Source: Vitellaria paradoxa
Lineage: Eukaryota; Streptophyta; Magnoliopsida; Ericales; Sapotaceae
Length of the DNA stretch: 64,000 nucleotides
Assembly: GCA_019916065.1 (NCBI GenBank)
Contig: CM034243.1
Coordinates: 28,980,147-29,044,146 of the forward strand
Direction: 5' to 3'
This document shows, in pieces, positions 1 to 12,900 of the stretch. Numbering within the stretch: the first letter of the stretch is position 1; every line of letters begins with the position of its first letter. The position numbers and the translations under genes were made by a program. The notes beneath the pieces are model-generated. The model had not been told where the DNA came from. It saw nothing but the letters and a program-made list of their open reading frames with translations, and did not search any database.

Positions 1-760
1 TTCGTTAATTGTGAGATTACTGTTTATGAAATTAATTATAGATGCATGTTATGAGACAATCACTTGGGATGAGGTATAGAGATGGGTTCTAATGAATGTG
101 TGATGAGAACGGAAGTAATATAACAATAAGGATGGAAAGTGGGAATAATTTATTATCTTTTATTTTAAGTATAACACTTCCACTGAGTGTGTGACACTCA
201 CACCCTAAATCTTAAATTTTTCAGGTTGAGGTAGGCATGACTGCATGTGCTGGAAGAAGACCCAAATTGTCTATTCCTCCATTTTAATTCTAGTTATGTG
301 CAATTTTGGTGTTTGTGAAAATTAAATCTAGAAGTTCTAATGTGTGAGATGTCATATTTAATATGATTACTATATTGGAGGATTTGTGAGCATCCACCCC
401 TATTGAAGGGACTAGATATAAATCCTAAAGTAGGGTGTGACATGTGCCATCCGACTTTTTACTTGGGTTAAGGTAAGGCTTTGGAATGTTACATGGTTGA
501 AATCCGCAAAAAAGCAAATTATAACTACTTAGGCATAGGCAGTTGCCCCTCCTAGGGCCATTATTCATGAGACTTGCCATAATTGTCAATAGGACTCTTA
601 TTTTGTGGAAATCCTAAATTGCCTTGATTTTCTCCTTTTGCCTTCATGTTTGAGAACGGGCTGTAATGTTACTCTCTCACGTTGTGGAATTCATCTGAGG
701 GTAAGAATGGGGAGCTCGTGTAGTCCATAACCAAACTAATAAAACATTTATCAATAAACG
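1..760 (+). mobile_element. Decayed LTR-retrotransposon end (fragment)
   Basis: No coding region is visible. The stretch around 140-440 carries the landmark 'gagtgtgtgacactcacacc' and later 'gtgtgacatgtgcc'. The same landmarks recur in inverted orientation near 17060-17130 and 16690-16730, with similar spacing and flanking words, so both segments belong to one repeat family. The layout resembles the LTR and 3' region of plant Ty3/gypsy elements, but no LTR pair, primer site or pol is seen here. The left part lies outside the window. The class is an inference. Confidence 0.4.
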
Positions 761-2130
761 TTAAATGATGAGTGCATAGCATATAATGTTAAGCTTGTTA
801 ATTCCCTAATTTTGGAGAGTATAGGTCTAAACACTGTAATTTATACAACCACAATGACAATTTTAAATGATAAAGACAATGAATGTAACTAACATTGTTA
901 TAAGCAATTAACAACGAACCAAAAATACACTTCCCAATGCCAGTTAAAACCGTTAGAACAAACCCAACTAACCGTTCTAACAGTGTGATAGAATCCGCTC
1001 CCATAGCGTAGTGTCATTTGGCCCTTCCATCAATGATGTCGGTCAAAGCAAAGGACAATAATAAACTGCTAAAAAATGCAAGAAAATAGAGAAGTTCAAC
1101 AACGATTCTAACATCCAATGAAGACCCCAAATGGGTATCAAAAAGCGGGGAGAGAAAACTCAAACTGTTAAAAAAAAAAATCATACGGCTATAAACATCC
1201 AAGAATAGAGAATGAAAATGGAATAAAATAGGAACAACTACTTAGAGTGCATGGGGGAGAAAAATGGCCTGGTGAGTGACTCTCTCGAACAATGGATCTT
1301 CGCCATAGAAATTATCGCCGGACGACAGTTGCAGATTTTCGTTTTGGCCTCTTTTGGTGGAGTTTCGTAGCCAATAGGGGGACCTCCGTCTCATCTCAAT
1401 CAAGATTTGATTTCTTCTTTATTTTTTTTTTTTTTTTTTTTTTTTGATTGAAAGAGGGCGGTTCTTGAGAATCTTACAGGCGAAGAGGACAATTGCAACA
1501 GGGAGTCCCCAGTGGTGAAACAGTATCATTTTGCTCCGCCAAAAGGTTGCAGTGCAGAACTAGAATTAGGAAATTTTTTGAATCCGGTTTAAACGTATTT
1601 GGGAAAACCATTCAAATAGTTTACCATTATTCATTTCCAAAAAATATCATTGGAAAAAGAAAAAAAGAACAAATGTCAAAATTTACTAAAAATCACATTT
1701 TATCTTGTTTTTTACCACTTTAAATGCAACCAATAAGATATAAAGGTAATTAACACCAATATTAATGAAGTAACTCATGAACAAGAGTATTTTGCAATAT
1801 GTCACATGCAACATTATTTGAGTCATATGAATTAATTAATGGGTTACGTAAGAAGAGCATGCAAGCAAGCAAACGAAGCCTAAGGCAGCTGGTATACATG
1901 AAGGGAATAAAATGAGTAAATTTGGGTGAGTCGTCAACCTCAACTAACAACAAAATTCTTAATATTAATTGCCCTTTTCTTTCTTCCTCCCGTATTAAAC
2001 TTTAAAATAATATTTGTCATCTGTCTTTTTTTTTTTTTGAAAGATTACCATTTTTGCCCCCAGCCAAGCCATTAACTCTTTCATCCAATTCTAGAAACTT
2101 TGGGCATTGAAAAGTCAGAAATCTTGACAA
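761..2130. other. Intergenic, no supported gene
   Basis: Two short minus-strand ORFs (798-1004 and 1014-1202) have no recognisable domain. The stretch 1250-1400 (minus) reads as a plausible short coding tail or leader, but nothing connects it to a family. A poly-T tract lies near 1420-1445. I see no reliable gene. Confidence 0.4.

Positions 2131-2163
<33 letters not shown>
2131..2163. repeat. (ATT)n microsatellite
   Basis: About eleven tandem ATT units. The Tyr-rich ORF read across it is an artefact of the repeat. The DNA from here to about 2960 is AT-rich with nothing further recognised. Confidence 0.9.
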
Positions 2164-2165
<2 letters not shown>

Positions 2166-2966
2166 AACCACGTGGGGTTCTGTATTTTTTTTATTTTGAA
2201 CATAGTATTTTATTTTACAATAAAAAAATTCAAACTATGCATTATGAAGGGACTGGGGGGTTTTGCTGTAAAATTACACTGGCAAAAAAATTTTCTTTTT
2301 TTTTTTCAAAACATAAACTCATAATAATAGGGTCAGATTGATGGGACAGAATGAAAAAGACATGGCAGACTGAAAAGGAGTTAAAAAGATGGGACAGGCT
2401 CCTCAGACGAGTGGGTTGGTTGGGCGTGAAATAACCAATTTTTTTTTTCTTTTTATATTTTTTATTTGACTTTTTTATTAAATTTTTATTTTTTAACTTT
2501 TAAATATGTTATTACATTCAAAAAAAATATATAAAGAAATTAAAAATAAAAATTTATCTAAAAAAGTCAGTTTTGTTTTTTTTTTATACGTTTGTAAATT
2601 TTCTATTTAAAAGTATTTTTATATAATTTTTTATGAATATAAATAATATATCTAAAAATTATTAAATATTTGATTGGCCAAATTAACAAAAACTTACTTC
2701 CTTTTATCAACTTTTTATACTTTTTTTCAATTAAATTTTACCACATATTATTATTATATTAAATTTTTATATTTTTATTGTAGTTTTTACTTAACTTTTA
2801 TCAATTAAACACTTCTAAAAAATTAACTTTTAACGAAAAAAAAGTTATATCACTTTTTAATTTTTTTGTTTTCTCGAACCAAACCGGGACGTTTGGATTA
2901 CTCTTTCCCCCATTTTGCCCACTTTTGAAATAAACCGCGATGATTTGACATTTGTGAGGTGATTAA

Positions 2967-3111
2967 GGAGGTGTTTGGAGTCTAAAAAAAAATAAAAAAA
3001 ATCAATGGATGAGATTGATGTGATGTAAAAATGATAGGTGATAAAATATAATCAGAAAGATTTAAAAAATTTTTAAATTTTTTAAAATTTATTGTGATTC
3101 CAAACGAATCT
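2967..3111. mobile_element. Tourist-like MITE
   Basis: A 145-bp element flanked by TAA on both sides (2964-2966 and 3112-3114). Its terminal inverted repeats share GTTTGGAGTC-like and GATTCCAAAC-like ends. The interior words 'gattgatgtgatgtaaaaatg' up to 'ataggtg' match the copy at 29495-29651. A 3-bp TAA/TTA duplication with short inverted ends is the hallmark of PIF/Harbinger-derived (Tourist) MITEs. Confidence 0.7.
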
Positions 3112-4235
3112 TAAAAAATATAAACTAAAAAGAACTCCATATATAATAATTATAGTTTAGGTTACGTGCCCAATTTGCCTTTTAACTGCGTACTGGATGT
3201 AAAAGTCATTAGAATTTCACCCCCATTTAGAGAAACCGATCAAAGGTATATCCCTAACTTTTCTGCTTTGAATTCTTGGGACTAGAATCGGATCAAACGT
3301 TCAATAAGTAGTTTGGGGTCAAACTTTAATAAAAACGAACAAGTTTGAGTACATTAGAATATATTATATTATTATAATGAATATGTTTGAAATTATATAA
3401 ATTAGTATAAATTTATAAAAATTATAATCTCGTAATTTATACTGTTAATAGAAAATTTAAATTTTATAAAAATTTGTTGAGATTTTGAGAGTTACAAATG
3501 CCCCAATATTATTTTTTATTATTAGAAATATTCCGTTATTTTATGTAATTAACATATCTTAGGATATTCTACTCTCCTTGTTTAGATTATTTTAGTGGTA
3601 TATATGTATATATATCATTTGTAAATAAAACACATCAATATATATATATATATTTGATAATCCAGAATTCATACCGATTTATTATATCTCTCGACGACTG
3701 TATAGTCGATGGGTAAATCAGGAGTGCTTAAACTCACCTGCTGGATCCAAGTACCAGGTAAAACAAGGTAGTAGTTAGTGAGATTCGAACTCAAGATTTC
3801 CGAGTTTACGATTAATCCCAAGAATCACTAAAGGACCCTGATAGATACACATTAATATATATTTTTTCATTTTCTAATATTATTCTAACAAAGTACATTT
3901 TTTTAATTTTGATAAACAATAAAGTCAAACTCAAACAATGGCAACCCATGAACTAAGTTCGATAATACTTGCAGATGACCCCATTTATTATTTATGAAAC
4001 ATATTGAGCATGTTCATTTGAGTATTCATAAGCATACCTGTAATTAGATTAACTTAATTATTTGTAAAATTTTAATAACTTATTTCTTTTTATTGATTAC
4101 TTAATTTTAGTTTTAAATTATTATTATTACTTTAAAACTTGTTTATTAAATTAAAATATTATTTGTTATTAAAAATTTGTTTATTTCTTAAATTAATTCA
4201 TTAACCAAATTATAACAAACTCAATTAGAGATTAA
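3112..4235. other. AT-rich intergenic DNA
   Basis: No gene. Around 3715-3835 there is a degenerate, moderately GC-richer patch whose minus strand contains a tRNA B-box-like word (GAGTTCGAATCTC). It may be an old SINE fragment, but no A box or flanking duplication was found. Confidence 0.4.
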
Positions 4236-4371
4236 GGGTGTTTTTGGAGTAATAAAAAGTGAGATAAAATGAAATAATTTGTACGTTCATAATTCATACG
4301 ATGGGATAAAAAGTGAATAATTTTTAAAGCTCTCAAAATTATTCAACGATTTTTAACAAATCAACGCGCCC
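4236..4371. mobile_element. Probable Tourist-like MITE
   Basis: A 136-bp segment bounded by TAA (4233-4235 and 4372-4374). The ends GGGTGTTTTTGG and CAACGCGCCC form imperfect inverted repeats. The AT-rich interior has no coding potential. Ends are more diverged than those of the 2967 and 29495 copies. Confidence 0.5.
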
Positions 4372-4374
4372 TAA

Positions 4375-5406
4375 ATAACATAATTGGCTTAATTTGCAGA
4401 TAAGCTTAATAAATAAATTTAAACACTATTGTGATTTAGTTCAAACAACGTAAATTTGTCAATAAAATTAAAAAACATGTTAATGAACATACTAAAAGGA
4501 CATGTGGGGCATAAAAAAAAATTAAAAATTAAAAAAGTGCAACTTTGGATTTTTTTTTTTTTTTTTAAACATGTGGCACTTAAATTGTTGGTTGAGTATT
4601 TGATAAAAATTTGTAAAAGTTAAGAAAATTAGTGAAATGAAAAAAAAATTAATAAAAGTTGAAGAAAAATGATAAAAGTAGAAAAAAAAATTAACTTCAC
4701 ATTTGATGAAAAAAGTTGAAAAAATTAAAGAAAATTAATAAAAGTTGATATTTTTTTTTAGTAAGCCAAACGACCCCTAATACTAGACTCAACTCGTGGA
4801 CAGCCTGTGAATTTGATATCAATCTCAACTCAGACCCATTCAAATCCGAAACATGAATTGCATGAGCTCAGAGCCTGAGAGTACACCATTCAAGAAAAAG
4901 ACAGCCCCAGTTGTTTAATCACCCAATTGGGCGCTTAACAATTGCTCAAAATTCAACATGCTGATCCTTACAACACTAATTAAATAAACAAAAAAAATTA
5001 ATAATAAATAATAATCTAATAAAATAATGACAGCTTACCAAACTAAACAATAATAAAATAATGATGGATTTGCTAGAAATAGAATACCCAAAGCATATCA
5101 AGAGTGTAACACAAAGCCTCAATGAGGGGAATCTCCGTGGGCTCTCCTTATCCCTCCCCCATTTTCAAAAGTTACACAGTGAGGCCAGTGATGGGAACTT
5201 ACACATATATATCTATCCACAAGCTTCATAATCAACATATCTCCACCACTGTTCTGGAGAAATTAGCTCAGTCTTGGTCTCTCCATGGAAGTGTGTGATC
5301 ATTTTGATCCTTCTGCGTTAGCATGGACAGAACCATGCTTCATACAAACATATATGAACATTGTTGGATTTGATACTACCATGCCTCTTCCCAAAATTCA
5401 AAAAAA
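4375..5406. other. Intergenic, downstream flank of the CTL relic
   Basis: AT-rich to about 5090. The stretch 5090-5406 has more balanced composition and lies directly after the stop codon of the minus-strand CTL relic, so it may be its former 3' untranslated region. No other gene is visible. Confidence 0.4.
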
Positions 5407-5685
5407 CTAAGCTGTGAATCGACCACGGACTCGAGGCGTGGGTGCGACCACGTCACGACCGGATTTCATCAAGTTGAGACGATCGGCTATTGTTTTAATC
5501 GAAGAACCGTCTGTTGTCTGGATCCTCTGCATAGCAGACGTAGTAACAGCTCACACAAGCATGCGGCAATGCCATGGCAATCCTAGTCTAGCACATTCAA
5601 TTGTAATCAGATTAGAGAAATGCTACTCTTTTAGAAAAATAGAATAAGAAAATTCCATCAGACATGATATAGCAGTGACAATTTT

Positions 5686-6045
5686 GGCCCGGTTTGGCAA
5701 GAGCCCAAAAAATAAAAAGAAAAGAACTTTTGATATTTTAAGTGTTTGGTAAAACACCAAAGTTATATGATAATCCTATTCCGAACACACCAACTTTTGT
5801 TGAGTTGGCAAGGGTATAATGATCATTTCATTTTAATCCAACTTAAAAGTTGCCAAAATTTTCACCATAACACACAAAAAAGTTGTCAAAAGTTACTAAA
5901 AATTTTTATTTATTTTACTAAACACCTAAAGTTACTAAAATATTTATTTATTTTATCAAACATATCAAAAGTTTCACTTACCAACTTTTGCAGAAAAAAA
6001 AAAAAGTACCAAAGTTGGCTGAAAATTGAACGTCCAAACGGGGCC
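5686..6045. mobile_element. MITE-like inverted-repeat element in intron 3 of the CTL relic
   Basis: The ends GGCCCGGTTTGGCAAG and CGTCCAAACGGGGCC form inverted repeats about 360 bp apart. The interior is AT-rich with self-complementary words such as ACACCAAAGTT and CCAACTTTTG. No convincing target duplication was found, so the superfamily is open (hAT- or Harbinger-type). Confidence 0.5.
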
Positions 6046-6597
6046 TCTATAATTAAACTATATCTAACAGACTTTTTTGTTTTGAAATGATAAGCCCGCA
6101 CTTATCCATGTCATTCTGGTTAAATCGTCTGGTGTCATTTGGTTAAATCTTATAGTCAGATATTATGGTCGTATAGCATTACTCATCAGATTATCTTATT
6201 AGTCAAAAAGGTCAAGATGCATGTTGAAAATATTCCAAGTTGATTTTGTTACTAATTGTATAATTGAGCAGCCAAGTTAATTAAATAAAACGAGTTAGGT
6301 GAAGCCAACCAACCATGAGGTAACCAATGTAGAAGGCTAGGAGGGAGACGGTGGCTGTGAGCTTTGGTGGACTGTGAAGTCCAAGCAGCCACAACAAATG
6401 ACACACATCGAGCCGCTACAAACTCCGGTGAGTAAGCAGATTGCACTGGTCATGTTCAGAGTCTACAATCGCTTCCATTTCTCGCTTCTTAAAGAGTTCC
6501 CAAGTGTCTTGTGACGCCCTCACAAAGTCTTTTCCATACGAAGCTATCTGCAGCATAATTTTGAGTGAATTATAATATGCGAGTGACGAACTCTGTA

Positions 6598-6764
6598 GGC
6601 CTAGTTTGGTACAAAAAAAATGGAATGAAATAGAATGGTCATTCGTCACGCTATTATTCTATTCCATTCACTCAAATAAAGTAGCATTTCAAAAACTGAA
6701 CTAACACAGGTAATTGAATAAATGTGTGGAATAATTATTACATTCCCTTGGACCAAACTAGGCC
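6598..6764. mobile_element. MITE with near-perfect terminal inverted repeats
   Basis: A 167-bp element that begins GGCCTAGTTTGGTAC and ends GGACCAAACTAGGCC. It is flanked by TA on both sides, which fits a Stowaway-type element. It lies in intron 2 (6548-7306) of the CTL relic. Confidence 0.65.
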
Positions 6765-8305
6765 TAATAGAATAAATGCTTCATAAATCAACAAAAGCAA
6801 CAAAACCATGCAGCAAGATAAATATATTTTAAAATACTTAACCAAAAATATATATATATATATATATGTATACATTTTGAAATAGAGGAGAATTAATTAA
6901 AGCGAGATATGAGATGAACCTTAATGTGGAAATGTAACTCATTGAACGATAAAAGAAGCATTTCAGAAACTACATGAATAACTCTATAACAGTTAAAGAT
7001 TTCGAAAAACAACTCATTTAAACGCTTCCCTAAAGATTGAGGTAATGTAGTCATATAGAATATTGGCAAAAACTTGTAACCTAACAGATCAAGAGAATTA
7101 ATCGAAGTAACATATTGATATTATTCAATGAGAAGCCAGAACCAGCAAAGAAGAATCAATCTAGCACTTGTAAGAAGGCTCTATTTGTTCCTGCAAGTTC
7201 AACATTTAATTTTATTTTGCAACTTCCAATCAGATCATCCTAACATGAAATGAAAGACTAAAGAAGATGATTATTAAGCAAAACATTTTTGTATGGGTAA
7301 CAATACCTGCACATAGCCCAGCCATTTCCATATCTGAAGATGGCTTCCATGACACTAAGGCAGCAAGTGTGCACAAGAAAACATGACTCATCTTCCTCCC
7401 TCAAGCAAATTCAGAACTCGAGCCACATTCTCAGAGCTTCAATTGTAGGCACGAAAAGGGACCCAGAGACACGCACTTCCTAGATCTTAGACATGGCTCT
7501 TTGGAATCAAAATTGGGGTATTAGATTTGCACCCTCTGAGATAATACAGCGCACTACCCTACTACTGTAATATTAGCCACATGTCCTCATGACTTCAGCA
7601 TCCAAGCCAAGCTCAACCCCATAAAATAATACCAATGGTGTGAGTAGAAATTCAATGACCCAACGACAGCTAAAATCCACAAAGACATCCACATGACCCA
7701 CCCCCTAGCATCCAATAAGTGGGTTGATTCAAATCAGTGAAGGATTTCGAAACGGGTTCGAGTGACTTAATCAAGACCTTAGAACAAACCCATCCGCCGC
7801 AGAAACCCAGCAGCGTACAATCCATTGCCGGATTGCAAAAGGCTATGAAGACAACCCCAACCCCATCGGTTGGGGGTTTTTGGAAGCAAATAAGGAGAAT
7901 TCCAGCCGACAAAGACATAATAAAGTACACCAAAGGATGAAATGGACCATGGAATTTAGGCCATAATCTCACTGCCTTTTGCCATACCAATGCTATGTGA
8001 TGCTCATAAGAGATGCAACCTCAACCTGAGGGAGAAATTTGGTCAACAAGACCCTTTTCTCCTCTCTCTCAATATAACCAGATTCTAATAGGCCTTGAAC
8101 CCCTTTAAACACAAGAAAGCACATTAGTCCAAAAAGCACCACCACGTGCAGGAGGAACACAAACAGAGATATCTTGTTGGTGTATGCTCTTGAATTTAGA
8201 GTTGTTATTGGTGGCTGCTGCTGGTAACACACAAAAATGAAAACAACCCAGAAAAAATTTCAAAAAGCTCAGATATAATTACAGAGTAAATTGAAAATCC
8301 GCAAC

Positions 8306-8307
<2 letters not shown>

Positions 8308-8336
<29 letters not shown>
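8308..8336. repeat. (TA)n microsatellite in intron 1 of the CTL relic
   Basis: About 14 TA units directly inside the 126-bp intron between exon 1 and exon 2. It produces spurious Tyr-Ile ORFs. Confidence 0.9.
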
Positions 8337-8475
8337 GATGTATCACCTGTGGATGTCGGCTTTGGGTTTGGGGGGGCAGAGCGAGTTTGAGGCTGAGGCG
8401 CTGAGCAGGTGAGGGAGAGAGGGAGCGGCTCGGGGCTGATATAGTAGAGACCGTGGGGGACTCTGGTGTTAGCAT

Positions 8476-9653
8476 CGATGACAAGTCTTAGAGGGTTTGT
8501 GGCGCTCAGTATTTGCATACCTGACATATGAAATTGACCAGGAGGCTCAGTCTGAATAGCTTGTCCTTCAAGACCCACCCTCACCTTTCTCCACATCCTC
8601 GTCACCTCTGCATCTTACTCTTCTTCTCCTTCATCCTTGGTTCTCCTTACTCTCCCGTTCTTTCTCATCCATCTCCTCATTTTCTACTCTCCTCCACCTA
8701 CCAACCAAACCAGGTACATACTTTTCACACGAATGAAATTAAAAACATACAACAGAAAATTTGAGAGAGGTGGTGAATTTTTTTTTCTTCCTTACTGGTT
8801 GCTGGGGATCAGCCATCTGAGGCAGGGGGATGTCCGGTCACCATGCGGTGGGCGGCGGTGGCGGTGGGGGTGAACGTTGGATTCCTTTTCTTTTGTTTTT
8901 TTTGTTTTTTTTTGGGAGTACTCATGTGTGGTGGTGGCAGTCCTGAGGATGATGTTGGTAGTGGCGTATGTGTTTGGGGGTTAGCATCATCCGTGTCGGA
9001 GAAAGGTGGGATGTGTTGAAGTTTGAATAGCGATGGGATGGACTTTTATAGTTTTTAACATGCAAAGGGTAGGAGATGGCCCACTTTGTCGTCTTTTACT
9101 TCGCCTGGCCGTGTAAGTCACTACAAAACGTTTACTATTAGGCAATTAAAAAGTTATGGAGATTTGGAGTTTGTTTGCTTTACTTTTGTTTATTTTATAT
9201 ATATGTATATATATAATTTGAAAAATATTTATAAATTAGTAATTATGAAGTTAAACAGGAGCAATGAATTGTAGTAAGAACCAAAAAACAAAGCCAAGTG
9301 AATGACATGAGCAGATCCAAATTAGAAAGTCAAATTGAGTCTACATGAATTTAATAACAAATTAAAATTTTGAGTAAAGTACATTTTATATATTTTTTAT
9401 ACTTCATATCAAATTTATTTAAGCAGATGTGCTCGATCAGAAATGCCTATCTCTCTGATTTACTCATACTGTTACGTAATTTGTTGATGCTGTAATAAAT
9501 TAGTGTGCACTCTAAGTTACCAAAAATATATATACAATAGTTTACTCTTATATTTAAGATTAAAATACAATATGTCAATCAAATGTGGTATTTTATCAAT
9601 AAATTTTACGAAAGGGTTAAAATAAAACCTAGTAATAAGTGGAGGGAGATTAA
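8476..9653. other. Upstream flank of the CTL relic, no gene supported
   Basis: 8476-8700 is C/T-rich on the plus strand and probably contained the 5' untranslated region and promoter of the minus-strand CTL relic. 8800-9050 is GC-richer with GGCGGTGG repeats. Overlapping short ORFs here have no recognisable content. Confidence 0.4.
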
Positions 9654-9939
9654 GGCTTGGTTTAGGAAGAAAATTAATTGGTTTATTTTTAGTTAACTAT
9701 TAGCTAACTAAAAGTAAGTCCAACTAACTAAAAATAAGCCAGCTATTTTGTGTTTGGGAAGGAAAAAAATGACTTTCTTTAAGGTAGATTTTACAGTTTT
9801 TGTTATATAAACAATTTTTTCTCTTAAAAGTTTAAAAGAATGTTACAAAGTAAGAAGGATAAATTTCGTCGGCCATTATAACAGCTACGAGCTAGTAACT
9901 ACTGTAGCAGATACCTAGCTTGGGATGCCAAACGAAACC
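9654..9939. mobile_element. Tourist-like MITE
   Basis: A 286-bp segment flanked by TAA (9651-9653 and 9940-9942). The ends are GGCTTGGTTTAGGAAG and GATGCCAAACGAAACC, imperfect inverted repeats with the TTTGG core seen in the other elements here. No coding capacity. Confidence 0.6.
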
Positions 9940-12900
9940 TAATAATTATGGTTAAAAGTAGATGGACCAATGAAAAAAATCTGTATAAAAATATTAAGTA
10001 TAATTTACTGTAAAAATTATAATTATGGTTAGAGAAATGTGGGAAAATATAACACCCAATAAAAATATTGATATTTTACTTACAAGAATTTTATTATCAC
10101 ATTATTCTAATAGAATTTTTGTAAACTTTTTAAAGATCGACATTTCTCATTTGAAAAAATAATTTTTAAATTGTCTTAGTTTAAAAATGCCTTTGAATCT
10201 TCTAAAAAAATAAATCTTCTAAAAACATATTCTTTTAATAATTTATTTAGTTAAAAATAAAACATATTACAACATTTATTTTTTTTAATTTTAACTATAA
10301 TTGGCCAAGTTACTAATATCAAATTTGACCATATTAATGGAAAAGGAAAATAGAATAAATATAATACATTTTTCATTTTTAATATAGAGCAGAAATAATG
10401 TGTTCTAATCAAATTGTATTATGTTTTGTTAGATTATGATATGGTATATAAATTTTGAAAATTAAACTAATGAAATCAAACCAAAGTCAACTCATAAAAT
10501 ATTATTTCTATTTTAAATATAAAAATTTATGAAAAATTTTCATCAAATAAAAATCAAAATTGTATCGAATCTATCAATCCAAACATAGTATAAAGAAAAA
10601 ATCATTGTTCACTTTGTTTGAATTATTTTTAGAAGGGAGAATAGGAAATGATTAGAGTGTAATTTGAGCACAACCCCTCACCTCCAAAGTTAGGATGAAA
10701 TTGATGGGGGGGGGGGGAGTGAAATATATAAAAATTTTAATAAGACTAAATCACTTATTGAAATTTAGTGAAATTTTTTTAATTTTTTAATAATATCCTT
10801 TAATCATTAATAATTATGCATTTATTATTTAAAAGAGATGTATAATAACTTTTAAAATTTTATAAGTTATTTAAATAATTTTATCTTTATATTTTGTTCG
10901 TTTCCTTGTATCTCCTTTTAACTATTAACTTTTTTGTTTCTCTTTGTAAAATACTCATTAATTACTTAAATATCACTATTTATTATTTGGGATAAATATT
11001 TTAATTCTTTTAATTTTAGTGGACTTTTTTGCAAATTTAAAAAATATAAAACGAAATAAAAAAATTTAATAAATACACATTTCTCTCTCTTACTTTACGC
11101 ACACAAAATGTGTACACTATATCTTAATATAAGAAAAAGTAAATGTAATTGTTAATTTAATACTTATTTCACCTCTTTTTTTTATAATTATTTGTTTAAC
11201 ATAACTGAATAAAAAAAAGAAAGAAAAAAATGTAACCCCTTTCTCTTAATTAAAAATGTATCTTTTCCTTTACTCCATTTTATATTTTCATTTCACTTTC
11301 CTGATTTTTATGTGATTGAAGTGTAACTATATGTATATAAACAAAAGTATATTGGCTTCTCCAAAATTTAATAAAATTTATCTTTATCGTTCCAAAATCT
11401 TGAATATTTTCATTTTGGCGCCTCTTAATATATATATATTATATATATTATTTTGAAGTTCCTTCTAATAAAATTTATAAACTTCAGGTATGTTTGGTTG
11501 ACAAAAAATTGACTAAAAAATACAATAAAAAATAAAAAGATGTGATATAAAAGTGATATGTGAAGAAATTTGATTGAAAAAAAAAATACAAAAAAATTAG
11601 TTAAAATTAATAAATTTTAGTAAAATTTGGTGCAGCCAAATAAGGCCGACATCTTCAAAAAAATTCAGATCAGCCAGTGTAAATCTTTGTTTGTAGAGTC
11701 CAATAGCTAGTGGAACTATTACAACATGCTTTTGCACGTATTTGAACACACATGTACCCAAACTAAATCCCAAGTTCAAACATTACACCCCAATATCATA
11801 ATGCAATGTGCATTTCACTAAGGTTCTGTTCGGAACCTTCTGTTAAATGACTTATGGGTTTAAATGATTATTTGTTTATTTGTAGAATGACTAAATTTAT
11901 CATTTTATATTTTAATTTTTTTAAATCTTTAAGATAAAAATGTCATAGTAATAGAAATTAAAAAATTAGTTTAAAAATTACTTTTTTTCTTTACTAAACA
12001 CAAAAAAAAAAGACATTTGTTTAGTTAGCTAAAAAAAAGTCATATATTGTACTATTTTACTTTTCAAATCAAGTCTAAATATAGCCAAGGAAAATGGGAT
12101 TTAAAATTATTTTTTCCTTACTTAATCTATTAAAAAAAAAAAGAAAAGTGTATGAACTTGAAAAATAAAAAAATAATTATACTTAAAAAATTATTTTTAA
12201 TAAATATTTTTTATTTTTTAATCTATTTAAATATGAATATATGTTTAAATGTTATTTTTTTCCTCATTAAATTTTCAATTCAAAAAGGACCCTGGTAGGT
12301 CATAATAGCACTAGATCCCGTTTAGGAGTAAGAAAAAATAGATAAATTAAAATAAAAATGTGGTTTGTGGTTAATTTTAACGTCTTTTTTTTATAGTAAC
12401 AATTGTGGGTACGATTTTTCAAATCCGTTCTCACAGATTCAAAAAAATTCATATAAAATAGCGATAATGGTACTAAGCTTTCGATATGAAGAATATGATT
12501 GTAAAAAAAATTTATACATTCAGTTAACTTATTTTTAAATTTTTATTTTTTTAGCGAAATATTGAAATTTTATAAAATTAGTAATGATAGAAAAATTAGA
12601 AATATATAAATTATTAAAGGTTTATATAGTAATTTTTAGAGTTTGTTAAGGGTGCCAAAACGGGGCCTACATCGCCTCGTGAGTATTGAATAATAAACTT
12701 GTCAGAATGCTTGTGGCAAAATGCTATTGAATTCTCGTGAGTCGTGATAAATAACAGTTCGCAAAAAGTAGGGGCTGGGTTCCGCTGAACCAAGAGCGTG
12801 TTAGGTGCAAAGGGAATATGGGAGTCAAGAAAAATAAATGGGAGGAAGGAACAACGGATTGGAGAAGGTGTGTTTGGTTGAGTAAAAAAAAAAAAAAAAA

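Larger units (their letters stand above)
5407..8475 (-). pseudogene. Choline transporter-like (CTL) family gene relic, four exons
   Basis: In intact plants the family encodes multi-spanning membrane proteins of the choline transporter-like (SLC44-type) family. Exon 1 is 8347-8475 (Ser/Pro-rich N-terminus), exon 2 is 7307-8220, exon 3 is 6314-6547 and exon 4 is 5407-5587 ending in TAG. Recognisable family segments include AYTNKISLFVFLLH, LPQVEVASLMSIT, FQKPPTDGVGVVFIAF, KVLIKSLEPVSK, LNQPTYWMLG, YGKDFVRASQDTWELF, TGVCSGSMCVI, MALPHACVSCYYVCYAED and DVVAPTPRVR. Introns keep GT/AG borders in the expected phase, so this is a decayed unprocessed gene, not a retrocopy. The frame is lost repeatedly by one-base indels, for example after VASLMSIT, after GVVFIAF, in VDSE/MTSAIC, in CVI/VVAAW and in FFD/PDRL. 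Introns 2 and 3 each carry a MITE. Assembly error is an alternative, but no frame-breaking indel is seen between the copia arms in the same window. Confidence 0.85.

Noticed and set aside
798..1202. Two hydrophobic minus-strand ORFs as small membrane proteins
   Set aside because: Short, no recognised domain, no supporting splice or promoter context. Hydrophobic ORFs are common by chance in AT-rich DNA.
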